Shown: in pieces, positions 1-5,967 of the stretch | Layout: each line of letters opens with the position of its first letter | How positions within the stretch are numbered: the stretch's first letter is position 1 | NCBI GenBank assembly: GCA_046728115.1 | Contig: JBKPDW010000119.1 | Location: 1 to 8,319 of the forward strand | DNA from: CAVSWN01 sp046728115 | GTDB taxonomy: Bacteria > Acidobacteriota > Vicinamibacteria > Vicinamibacterales > CAVVIG01 | Length of the DNA: 8,319 nucleotides | Direction: 5' to 3' | Program-made: the position numbers and the translations under genes | The notes under the pieces: model-generated | What the model was told of the DNA's origin: nothing | The model's database searches: none | The model's input: only the letters and a program-made list of their open reading frames with translations

Positions 1-148
1 ACTCCATATAGAGCTCCGTCCTATCGGTCCAATGCGTCACGTTGAGCGACGTCGGTTCAGGCTTCGGCCGTTCACTCGCGCGGTGGCACCCGACCGCACC
101 CGCGATCGCCACACACAACGCGAGATGAATTCCTCTCTGCATCGTCAT
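1..148 (-). CDS. RND efflux periplasmic adaptor (CusB/HlyD-like), N-terminal part only
   Basis: Translating the minus strand from the ATG at 148-146 gives 49 codons that run off the left edge. The start is a basic n-region (MTMQRGIH), then a hydrophobic stretch LALCVAIAGAV ending in a lipobox-like GAVGC, so the protein is probably a lipoprotein with Cys21 as the modified residue. After a Pro/Lys/Glu linker comes VTHWTDRTELYME. In the CusB/HlyD adaptors of metal-efflux RND pumps, a THW.D.TELFMEY-type stretch of this kind begins an N-terminal extension (family knowledge recalled, not searched). The start codon overlaps the TolC stop as ATGA, so the two genes are probably translationally coupled. 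The adaptor would bridge the inner-membrane pump and the TolC channel. An in-frame ATG two codons later is an alternative start. The metal specificity cannot be read from this fragment. Confidence 0.75.
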   Translation of the reverse strand, partial: MTMQRGIHLALCVAIAGAVGCHRASERPKPEPTSLNVTHWTDRTELYME

Positions 149-1371
149 GACGGCAGCTCCCAATTGCTCACGAACTCCAGCTCGATTTCAGCGTCCCGCA
201 CGGCCAGGTCGAGTGCCACCTGTCGCACGCGGGCCAATGCCGCGGTGCGATTGGCATCCAGCAGCTCGAGAATGCCTCGCTCGCCCGCGTCATAACTGAC
301 GCGCGCGATCCGTTCGAGTTGACCGGCGTTGTCAACCGCCGCCGATCGATACCGGTCCGCCGCCTGACGACGTTCCTGAATGGCATGCCACAACGCGGCG
401 ATGTCGGCGCGCAGCGCCTGACGAAACGCGTCGATGCGCGCCTGCGCCTGGCTCCCTCGTGCCAACGCGAGAGCGCGCTCAGGACGCCCGCGGTCGAATA
501 ACGGCAGACTCGCCTGAACGGTCACCACGCTTCCGATGTCGCCTCCGCCAATGGTTGACGATTTGGTGCCACCGACGATTTCCGGCTCGGGGACCAGGCG
601 GCGGTCCGCAGCACGCGCCGCGAAGCCTGCTGCGTCGACGTCCTTGCGCAGCGCCAGCAGTTCACCGCGCGTCGATTCCGCGCGCTCGATCAACGTGTCG
701 ATGGCCGGAATCGCAGGCGCCGGACCCAGGCGCCCGACCGCGACGATCTGTGTCGCGTCGAGCGAGGCGGCAAAGAAACCGGCCAACGTCGCCTGTGCGC
801 GGGCGCGATCGGCGACGGCGGCGGCGCGGTCCGCTTCGAGCTCGAGCACCTCACGTTCGGCTCGGAGACGGTCGAAGCCTGCCGCATCGCCTGCGGCCTC
901 GCGCTTGCCGAGGATGTCCGCCAGCTCACGAAGGTGGTCGCGGGCACTCGTTACCTCGCGTTCGCGAGCCTGCGCGGCGAGGAGCTGCGCGAAGGCGAGG
1001 CGCATATCAGCACGAGCCCGGCGAATCGCCTCATCAGCGCGGTTCGTGCTGGCGTCGACAAGTGTCGACGCTGCGTGCACCTCGAGCCCACGCCGTCCTG
1101 TGATCGGCAGCGGCTGCGCCACCATCGTCAAGTACTCCGTGATGCCGGCGACTGACTCTCGGTCGACCGTCAGGCGTGGGTTAGGCCAGCGCCGTGCGGC
1201 GAGGACGTCAGCACGGGCGATCTCGATTGACGACCGGATCGCGCGGACGCGCGGACTTTCCGATGACAGACGGGCCAGTGCCTCGGACTCGGTCAGGGAC
1301 AACTCTTGAGCGCGTGCGCCGCACGGCAACAGCAATGCCGCGAGCGTCGCGCGGATAACGACACGTCGCAT
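145..1371 (-). CDS. TolC/CzcC-family outer-membrane efflux protein
   Basis: This 408-residue protein is the outer-membrane channel of a tripartite RND efflux system. Residues 1-21 (MRRVVIRATLAALLLPCGARA) form a signal peptide, and the mature protein starts near QELSL. The rest shows two copies of the outer-membrane-efflux-protein repeat: long Ala/Arg/Glu-rich amphipathic helices (about 30-200 and 225-400) with short beta segments such as the Ile-Gly-rich stretch around TKSSTIGGGDIGSVVTVQA. Near the C-terminus VSYDAGERGILELLDANRTA is the hallmark of CzcC/CusC-like metal-efflux members. The start is supported by GAGGTG just upstream of the ATG. The gene follows the histidine-rich gene by 55 bases and its stop overlaps the adaptor start, so it is the second or third gene of the operon. 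The length is normal for the family. A heavy-metal rather than drug substrate is inferred from the neighbours. Confidence 0.9.
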   Translation of the reverse strand: MRRVVIRATLAALLLPCGARAQELSLTESEALARLSSESPRVRAIRSSIEIARADVLAARRWPNPRLTVDRESVAGITEYLTMVAQPLPITGRRGLEVHAASTLVDASTNRADEAIRRARADMRLAFAQLLAAQAREREVTSARDHLRELADILGKREAAGDAAGFDRLRAEREVLELEADRAAAVADRARAQATLAGFFAASLDATQIVAVGRLGPAPAIPAIDTLIERAESTRGELLALRKDVDAAGFAARAADRRLVPEPEIVGGTKSSTIGGGDIGSVVTVQASLPLFDRGRPERALALARGSQAQARIDAFRQALRADIAALWHAIQERRQAADRYRSAAVDNAGQLERIARVSYDAGERGILELLDANRTAALARVRQVALDLAVRDAEIELEFVSNWELPS

Positions 1372-1402
1372 AACACCTCGAACGGTTGATTAGCGGATAG
1401 AC

Positions 1403-1418
1403 GACGGGCGGCCCCGTC
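1403..1418. repeat. Short GC hairpin between histidine-rich gene and tolC-like gene
   Basis: GACGGG and CCCGTC form a perfect 6-bp inverted repeat around a CGGC loop in the 55-base spacer. No T-run follows on either strand, so it is not a standard terminator. It might reduce read-through or stabilise the mRNA ends, or be chance in GC-rich DNA. Confidence 0.3.
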
Positions 1419-1426
1419 AGGTCAGG

Positions 1427-1822
1427 CTAGGCGGAGAGGGCGGGAGGAGCGCGAAGGGAAGCGCCGGCACGTGGAGGGCCATGTGGAGGCGCACTATCGT
1501 CGAAGGCGATTACAGACCAGCACCGGGATCGAGTCACCAGGTCTGGGACACGGCTCAGCACTGCCGACAGCGCGGTGACCGGGAACGGCAGCGCATGGAC
1601 AGCCGCCATCTCGAGCCAGACGACGTGGTCGCCCGGTTCGATTTCAGGTTCGCCGTCGTCGTGGTGCGCGACGTGATGATGGGGTTCGAAATGACTGTGG
1701 ACGACGGTATGCGGGTGAGTTGCCGCGGACTCGTGCGCATGCAGGGGCGCCAGGCCTGACGCAGAGACTAGGAACGACACGGCGAGCGGGGGCACCATCG
1801 CCCGAGCAACTCGGCGGAACAC
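1427..1822 (-). CDS. Histidine-rich exported protein of the efflux operon, putative metal binder
   Basis: No family name is recognised. From the GTG at 1822 the product is 131 residues: a basic n-region (MFRRVARAM), a hydrophobic core PPLAVSFLVSASGLAPL, and likely signal-peptidase cleavage near LHA-HES. Twelve histidines fall between residues 28 and 66, including HHH and HH pairs mixed with Asp/Glu (HHDDGEPEIEPGDH), which suggests binding of copper, zinc or a similar ion in the periplasm. A second hydrophobic stretch (about 70-90) and a Pro-rich tail with APPHGPPR and SLRAPP follow. The gene starts 32 bases after the regulator stop and precedes tolC on the same strand. An ATG at 1798 would give 123 residues and still leave a signal peptide, but it has a weaker n-region. 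A GAAGAG-like site lies upstream of the GTG at a somewhat long spacing, so the start is uncertain. A longer in-frame extension to 1975 would overlap the regulator gene and is unlikely. Confidence 0.65.
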   Translation of the reverse strand: MFRRVARAMVPPLAVSFLVSASGLAPLHAHESAATHPHTVVHSHFEPHHHVAHHDDGEPEIEPGDHVVWLEMAAVHALPFPVTALSAVLSRVPDLVTRSRCWSVIAFDDSAPPHGPPRAGASLRAPPALSA

Positions 1823-1854
1823 AGGGGCATTATGTCGGCGCTCTTCTCGTTGCG

Positions 1855-2469
1855 TCAAATGACGGATTCGCGACCCCGTTGCGGCGCTTCGGCAGTGATC
1901 GCCGGAATCGCAAGACGGCGGAACAAGGCATCGACCTCGTCGACTGGCATCCGCATCTTGCCGTTTCCCCACCACATCAGCAGTCCGAACAAACCGCCGC
2001 CGATGAATTGCGCGATCGCCTCCGTATCTACCGCTTCGGCGCCGCTCCGTGGCCTCAGTGCGCTGACTTCATCTCGTACGAGGTCAACGAGCATCTTGTG
2101 TAGCAGCTGCTGGACGATCGCGCCGCTCCTCTTGCCGACCATGGCGCGGAAGACGGTTCGATGCTCGTTCGCGTGAGCGAATAGCTCATGAGTGAACGTG
2201 AACAGACGCTCGTGTGGGCCGGCGCTTTGCGGCAGCGCTCGGCGCTGTCGATCTCTGAGCGTAGTACGAAGCGTTTCTATCCCGCTCGCCAGCAGATCGT
2301 CTTTGTTGTCGAAATGCGCGTAGAATGTCGCCCGCCCAACGTTGGCCCGATCGATGACGTCCTGCACGGACAGCGACTCGAAGCCCTTTTCCTGGATCAA
2401 CGACAGCAGAGCCGCGCGCAGCACCTGCTGCGTCCGCTCCACACGACGGTCCACTCTTTTCGCCCGCAC
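1855..2469 (-). CDS. TetR/AcrR-family transcriptional regulator
   Basis: The 204-residue product has an N-terminal TetR DNA-binding domain. Helix 1 covers about residues 12-29 (RTQQVLRAALLSLIQEKG), and the helix-turn-helix covers about 33-53 with the family signature VQDVIDRANVGRATFYAHF followed by NKDDLL. The C-terminal ligand/dimer domain (about 75-190) is all-helical. The stretch FRAMVGKRSGAIVQQLLHKM and the later GGGLFGLLMWW resemble the TetR members with an AcrR-like C-terminal domain, but the ligand cannot be read. Translation probably starts at the GTG at 2469, preceded by GAGGGG; GTG codons 6 and 10 are alternatives. It is divergent from the membrane/binding-protein fusion and is followed after 32 bases by the histidine-rich gene, so it could control both directions. 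The intergenic region carries matching inverted half-sites. Which genes it represses is inference. Confidence 0.92.
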   Translation of the reverse strand: MRAKRVDRRVERTQQVLRAALLSLIQEKGFESLSVQDVIDRANVGRATFYAHFDNKDDLLASGIETLRTTLRDRQRRALPQSAGPHERLFTFTHELFAHANEHRTVFRAMVGKRSGAIVQQLLHKMLVDLVRDEVSALRPRSGAEAVDTEAIAQFIGGGLFGLLMWWGNGKMRMPVDEVDALFRRLAIPAITAEAPQRGRESVI

Positions 2470-2480
2470 CGCCCCTCACT

Positions 2481-2574
2481 TTCCGAACAATCGGGCGCGA
2501 CGTGTTCGATAACTGACGAACGGCCGCCGCGTGTTCTACATCGACGACGGAGAACATGAACATTATGTTCGGAA
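2481..2574. promoter_or_regulatory. Divergent intergenic region with a GAACA/TGTTC half-site array (putative TetR operators)
   Basis: Six GAACA/TGTTC half-sites occur in 94 bases. CGAACA (2484-2489) and TGTTCG (2503-2508) form an inverted pair with a 13-base spacer. TGTTCT (2532-2537) and AGAACA (2551-2556) form a second pair, also with 13 bases. GAACAT is then repeated at 2552-2557 and 2558-2563, and the latter makes the perfect palindrome GAACAT-T-ATGTTC (2558-2570). In addition TTCCGAACA (2481-2489) is the exact reverse complement of TGTTCGGAA (2566-2574). Palindromes between a TetR gene and a divergent target are the usual place for its operators. No convincing -35/-10 pair could be assigned on either strand. 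Confidence 0.6.
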
Positions 2575-2588
2575 TCGCTCGTCATGTA

Positions 2589-2602
2589 TCAACGGACGTT
2601 GA
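2589..2602. repeat. Inverted repeat in the leader of the plus-strand gene
   Basis: TCAACG and CGTTGA flank a GA dinucleotide, 20 bases before the start codon at 2622. It is too tight for a stable RNA hairpin, so it is more likely a protein-binding palindrome or chance. Its sequence does not match the GAACA half-sites upstream. Confidence 0.25.
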
Positions 2603-2621
2603 CGACGAGGAGGGTAAGGCG

Positions 2622-4115
2622 ATGGACACGAATGATGTACGGCGGGTGAATCGAGCATCGCTGATCAGCGTGATGCTCACGGCGATTGTGATCACGGTCA
2701 ACCACTTCTACACGCTGGGCCCCGGCGCGCTCGTATTGGGGGCAGCGCTGGCGGTCGTTCCGGCAGCTTTGTTCGTCCGGTACGAGAAGACGGGCAGCAT
2801 GCGGGCTCTTATCGGCTACCTGCTGATCAACGGCTGGATGGTGATCGGATTCGGCATGAAGGGGCTGTGGACTGCTGTGCTTCCGGTCTTCGCGGGAACA
2901 TTCCTGTCGTCCGTTTCAGCAGCGTTTCCGAAGCCTGTCATCGGCGCCTACGGCTTCGAGATGAGCGGCATCGGCATGTTCCTCGGCAGCCTCTTCGTGG
3001 CGTACTACGCGATCGAGATGATGCACAGCAGGCGCCGGAGAACATGGCTGACGACAGCCGCAGTCACGTCGCTTGCCACAATGATTGGTGCCTTCGTCGC
3101 GATCGACAGAGACCGATGGGTTCCTCCGGCCGGCGGCATCGTCAAGATTGGCGTCATCGTGCCGACCGAGGGTCCGTACGCGATGTTGGGCAACTCGTTC
3201 GTCAAAGCCGTGCAGATGGCGAAAGACGATCTGAAGGTGACGAAATATCAGTACGAGCTGGTGATCCGCGACAGCGGACCGGATCCCGCCAAAGCGAAGG
3301 ACGTCATCCGCCAGGTGGTATCCGTTGACAAGGTCGACGCGATCGTTGGGGGCATCTCGCTCATCGGGCAGGTCACGAAGCCCTATGCCACACAGGCGCG
3401 GATTCCTCATCTGTGCGTCTGCACAGTCAGCTGGATCGGTGATGGCGGCTACAACTTTACCAACATCCCGTCACCAGAAGCGGAGGGCACGCTGTGGGCC
3501 CAAGAGGCGCGGCGTCGCGGCATCGACCGGATCGCGCTCATCACCCAAGACTATCCGAGCATCAATAATCACGTGAAGGCGCTCAAGGTCGAAGCCGCTC
3601 GCGTGGGGTTGACGATTGCCACCGAACAGCGATTCGACGGATCGGTCGTCGACTTCCGATCGATCGTCGCACAGGCTGAGGCCGCGCACCCCGACGTCTA
3701 CTACGTGGAAGCACTCGAGCCTGGGCTAGATCTGCTCGGCGCGCAGCTCGCCGACGCGCGCATTCACAACGTCTCGGCCGTTGTGGCGCCGTCACTCAGC
3801 GACAAGCCGGACCTCTTCGAGGGCGCGTGGTACACCGACAGCAACCTCCGGGACCCGGCGTTCAAGCGTCGGTTTGAAGAGAAGTACCCGGAGACGCGAT
3901 TTGCCACGCACATGATGCCGTACGCGTACGACTCGGTGAACATGATTGTTCAGGCATTCGAGCGCGGCCAGAACCCCGCCATCTATCTCCGGGAGATCCG
4001 GACGTACGACGGAACGGCAGGCCTGCTCACAAAGCAGCCGGGTAGTGGCAACTTCGCCTCCCTACCGGCCGTCTGGACGATCGCTCGTGGAAAGCCGGCA
4101 CTCTTGAACCCGTAG
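2622..4115 (+). CDS. Membrane-anchored ABC-type substrate-binding protein (LivK-like domain fused to multi-helix membrane module)
   Basis: This 497-residue protein has two parts. Residues 1-165 carry five or six hydrophobic segments (about 12-30, 34-52, 62-79, 84-101, 113-133, 143-161) with positive clusters at 7-11 and 137-140 (RRRR). This suggests a cytoplasmic N-terminus and a last helix leading outward. Residues 173-497 are a periplasmic-binding-protein fold of the branched-chain amino-acid type (Peripla_BP_6/LivK): KIGVIVPTEGPYAMLGNSF, VDAIVGGISLIGQ, DRIALITQDYPS, DVYYVEALEPGLDLL and a C-terminal FKRRFEEKYPETRF...YAYDSVNMI. Ordinary LivK proteins are free lipoproteins or soluble, so the anchor is unusual. 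The start is the ATG at 2622, seven bases after GAGGAGGG (2607-2614); an earlier in-frame ATG at 2556 lies inside the operator palindrome and lacks a ribosome site. No permease or ATPase gene is adjacent. The ligand is unknown; sensing or tethered capture are both possible. Confidence 0.85.
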   Translation: MDTNDVRRVNRASLISVMLTAIVITVNHFYTLGPGALVLGAALAVVPAALFVRYEKTGSMRALIGYLLINGWMVIGFGMKGLWTAVLPVFAGTFLSSVSAAFPKPVIGAYGFEMSGIGMFLGSLFVAYYAIEMMHSRRRRTWLTTAAVTSLATMIGAFVAIDRDRWVPPAGGIVKIGVIVPTEGPYAMLGNSFVKAVQMAKDDLKVTKYQYELVIRDSGPDPAKAKDVIRQVVSVDKVDAIVGGISLIGQVTKPYATQARIPHLCVCTVSWIGDGGYNFTNIPSPEAEGTLWAQEARRRGIDRIALITQDYPSINNHVKALKVEAARVGLTIATEQRFDGSVVDFRSIVAQAEAAHPDVYYVEALEPGLDLLGAQLADARIHNVSAVVAPSLSDKPDLFEGAWYTDSNLRDPAFKRRFEEKYPETRFATHMMPYAYDSVNMIVQAFERGQNPAIYLREIRTYDGTAGLLTKQPGSGNFASLPAVWTIARGKPALLNP

Positions 4116-4153
4116 CCAGGCGCACATCGAGTGCGTTGAAAGGAATGGGCATC

Positions 4154-4285
4154 ATGACTCGCAAAGTTGTCGGTCGAATTCTCGTGGTCACGATCATCAT
4201 CGCTCTACTGGGCGGCGCATCACTGATCATCAGCCGCGCTGGTTCCGACAGGGCGGCGGACGCTCCGTCCGGATTCTTCCACTGA
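4154..4285 (+). CDS. Small single-helix membrane peptide, 43 residues
   Basis: A short frame begins at the ATG at 4154 and ends with TGA at 4283-4285. It is preceded by GAAAGGA with nine bases of spacing. An in-frame ATG at 4145 is too close to that site. The peptide has a basic start (MTRKVVGR), one strongly hydrophobic helix (ILVVTIIIALLGGASLII, about residues 9-26), then SRAGSDRAADAPSGFFH. The charge pattern predicts the N-terminus in the cytoplasm and the short polar tail outside. It starts 38 bases after the stop of the membrane/binding-protein fusion on the same strand, so it is probably co-transcribed, and it is followed by a terminator-like hairpin. No family is recognised. It could be a small subunit or regulator of the upstream protein, but that is only inference from position. 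Confidence 0.55.
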   Translation: MTRKVVGRILVVTIIIALLGGASLIISRAGSDRAADAPSGFFH

Positions 4286-4318
4286 TGCGGGCTGCGCGTG
4301 GGGCAGCAGACGAGACGG

Positions 4319-4347
4319 TGAGGCCCGCCGATTGCGACGGGCCTTCT
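4319..4347 (+). terminator. Terminator-like GC hairpin after the plus-strand pair
   Basis: AGGCCCG (4321-4327) and CGGGCCT (4338-4344) pair perfectly. After one mismatch the inner CG/CG pairs close an ATTG loop. The hairpin lies 35 bases after the stop of the 43-residue peptide. It is followed only by TCTGCC rather than a proper T-run, so it would be a weak intrinsic terminator or a transcript-end stabiliser. Confidence 0.45.
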
Positions 4348-4389
4348 GCCGCGATCCGGACTGCGATTGCGATTCCTGCCAGCACATCA

Positions 4390-4473
4390 CGGCTGGCCGA
4401 AGGGCACATTGGACTGCAGTGCCATATGGGCAACGTGCAGTTTCGGAACGTCATGATTCGCGCCCTTCGATGA
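4390..4473 (+). pseudogene. 3' remnant of a 3-keto-disaccharide hydrolase (DUF1080)-type gene
   Basis: The last 27 codons of an open frame ending at 4473 read RLAEGHIGLQCHMGNVQFRN followed by VMIRALR. This matches the end of DUF1080 (3-keto-disaccharide hydrolase, a laminin-G-like fold), where a G-H/x-I-x-L-Q-x-H-G...V-x-FRN-I-x-I-x-x-L ending is characteristic (family recalled, not searched). A full domain is about 180 residues. Here only the final beta strands remain, and the in-frame sequence upstream (4285-4389) shows no resemblance and sits over the terminator-like hairpin. No start with a ribosome site precedes it. It is read as debris of a deleted plus-strand gene. A chance match in a GC-rich frame cannot be wholly excluded, though the order and spacing of conserved residues make it unlikely. 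Confidence 0.6.
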
Positions 4474-4487
4474 ACCGAGCTTCAGGA

Positions 4488-4706
4488 TTAACTTAGAGGC
4501 GATTCGTCAGCACGGACAGCGGTCATCGTCGGCCGCGTACGATTAAGAGGACTCCGAGCGCCCTTCAGGACCCCGGCGCCGTAATCGCGTACGGTAAACG
4601 GCTCGTGAAGCAGCGGCTCTGCTGCGTCGGAGCCGGCGAACTGCGCAACGGGGAAGAACGCCGCCTCGCGCACGGCGTCGATGAACTTTACATCGGTCGC
4701 ACGCCG
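4488..4706 (-). other. Unassigned open frame behind the broken MFS gene
   Basis: After the MFS stop at 4707, the same minus-strand frame stays open to the stop at 4488. It reads VKFIDAVREAAFFPVAQFAG, then SDAAEPLLHEPFTVRDYG and AGVLKGARSPLNRTR. The composition looks protein-like over the first 50 codons and then decays. A GTG at 4673 could start a 61-residue product, but no clear ribosome site precedes it. It may be the remnant of another gene brought next to the MFS tail, or non-coding. No family was recognised. The segment 4474-4487 between this frame and the DUF1080 remnant shows nothing. Confidence 0.25.
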
Positions 4707-5531
4707 TCAATGTACGGCGCGATCCTGCCGTCGGATCACTTCGGCGGCCTGAACGGCGGCGAACGATCGATAGAGAGCGAGGTCGTAGACGATCTTCAGC
4801 GAACCGGCGATGAAGAACGGGCCGTCGACAAGCGCGGCGTGAGCGAACAGGAGGCCGACAAACAGCGGGCTGATGGACGCGCCGATCGTTCGGGCGACGC
4901 CCGTGACGCCGGCTGCTGCCGATCGCTCCTCCGGAGGGACGACAGCCATAACGAAGGACTGTCGCGTCGGCACGTCCATCTGGCTGATGCTGAACCGCAC
5001 CAGGAGTACCGCGACCGCCAACGAGAGCGTCGGCATCAGCGGTATGAGTATGAGCAGGATGTTCGACGGCAGATGCGTCACGACCATCGTCCTGACGAGC
5101 CCGATTCGCGACGCCAGTCTGGATGCCACGAGCGCCGACAGACCCGCAAAAATATTCGCCCAGAAGAAGATCGCGCCCAGCGTGCCGGGATCGACATCGA
5201 ACCGAAGATGGAACCAATACGCCGCGAAGCTCTGGATGACGAAACCACCGCCGAATGAATCGAGCGCAAACAGCGCGGAGAGTTTCACGACGACATCGCG
5301 CGATCGATCGAGCCCAGCGTCAGCAGCAGTCCGGTCTGTGTTTCATTCCTGGCGACTCAAGCTGGTGCGAACGACCCGGCAACTGATCACGGGTCCTTCC
5401 AAGGACAGGCCGATGCCGACGAGATAGAACACGAGCACGACCGACAACGACCCGTACGCGAACAGACGGACAAAACGGGTCGCGAAGAGCAGCCACCCGT
5501 CTCTCGTCAGATGTCGAAAAACGACAGGCAA
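4707..5531 (-). pseudogene. Broken MFS transporter gene
   Basis: Two pieces of one major-facilitator protein lie in order. The first (TTG at 5531 downward) reads RHLTRDGWLLFATRFVRLFA then YGSLSVVLVFYLVGIGLS, the cytoplasmic N-terminus and first helix. It then meets foreign-looking sequence and a stop at 5343-5345. One frame over, TQTGLLLTLG continues the expected loop and start of helix 2 before another stop. The third piece, in a further frame, runs LDRSRDVVVKLSALFALDSF to the TGA at 4707. It holds helices 7-12, with the well-conserved FSISQMDVPTRQSF and PEERSAAAGVTGVARTIGAS. Thus about 58 bases were gained and helices 2-6 lost, which is not a simple sequencing slip. The TTG start lies nine bases after the stop of the small three-cysteine gene, so the intact ancestor was probably its operon partner. 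The C-terminal half could start alone at the GTG at 5288, but a six-helix half transporter is unlikely to work. Confidence 0.8.
5342..5402. other. About 60-base insert-like segment inside the MFS pseudogene
   Basis: This stretch separates LVGIGLS from TQTGLLLTL, which should be about one residue apart in this family, giving a net gain near 58 bases and a frameshift. It contains the short inverted repeats TCCTT-CC-AAGGA (5396-5407, overlapping its edge) and CCCGG/ACCCG-type arms. No clear target-site duplication or terminal repeat was found. It may be the scar of an excised element. Alternatively, because its translation contains VIS followed by spaced arginines, it may be a rearranged piece of the missing helix-2 region. 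Confidence 0.4.
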
Positions 5532-5540
5532 CCGCTCCGC

Positions 5541-5903
5541 TCACTTGACTGAGTCGATGTAAATCATCTGCACGCCGCCGTTCTCGACTACCGTGCCCGT
5601 CACCGTGACCTCCTGGCTCATCTTGTCGAGCAGCAGCGCGCGACCTGGTTCATGGTCCTTGAGTCCGGCGGTCACGTACAGGTTGCCCTTTGCGTCGAGA
5701 AGGCCGATTGGATTCCCAGCTTTCGCGCACGCCGTCGCGCAGGCTTTCTTCGCGGCTCCACGGTCGCCGCCCTCGAGATAGCACCAGAGATCGACGACCT
5801 CGCCGGTGATCGTTGCGCGTTGGCCTTTCGGCTGTGCGCGGACGAAAGACGAGCCCGCCATCAGCATCGCGAACAACGCCGCCGTCGTCAGTGCGATTCG
5901 CAT
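5541..5903 (-). CDS. Small exported three-cysteine protein, function unknown
   Basis: The start is the ATG at 5903, five bases after a near-perfect AAGGAGGG (5909-5916). The in-frame extension to 6095 has no such support and is not protein-like. The 120-residue product has a signal peptide, MRIALTTAALFAMLMAGSSF then VRA, cleaved near Q24. The mature part is a small beta-rich domain: ATITGEVVDLWCYLEGG opens it, KKACATACAKAGNPIGLLD follows, and VTVTGTVVENGGVQMIYID closes it. The two TGxVV strands suggest an OB-like barrel. Cys41, Cys55 and Cys59 (C-x13-C-x3-C) could bind metal or haem or form a disulfide. There is no CxxCH haem motif. I recall similar hypothetical proteins in Acidobacteriota but no established role. 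The broken MFS gene starts nine bases downstream, so the two probably formed an operon. Confidence 0.8.
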   Translation of the reverse strand: MRIALTTAALFAMLMAGSSFVRAQPKGQRATITGEVVDLWCYLEGGDRGAAKKACATACAKAGNPIGLLDAKGNLYVTAGLKDHEPGRALLLDKMSQEVTVTGTVVENGGVQMIYIDSVK

Positions 5904-5967
5904 CACGTCCCTCCTTGTGTCGAAACACGTCAGGACGGCAAGTGTAGTGACCGGCGAATCGCGTTCA

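Noticed and set aside
459..1309. Long plus-strand frames opposite the tolC-like gene
   Set aside because: They are Arg- or Ser-rich low-complexity translations antisense to a gene with clear family motifs.
1799..1975. N-terminal extension of the histidine-rich gene into the regulator
   Set aside because: The extension overlaps the regulator end, is not protein-like, and hides a clear signal peptide that begins near 1822.
1720..2176. Plus-strand frames across the regulator and histidine-rich genes
   Set aside because: No domain or ribosome site, and antisense to well-supported genes.
4230..4454. Minus-strand 74-codon frame opposite the small peptide and DUF1080 remnant
   Set aside because: No recognisable features, and the plus strand explains the conserved residues.
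4543..5258. Frames of more than 200 codons overlapping the MFS C-terminal half on both strands
   Set aside because: They are Arg-rich or charged shadows; the MFS frame carries the conserved helices and motifs.
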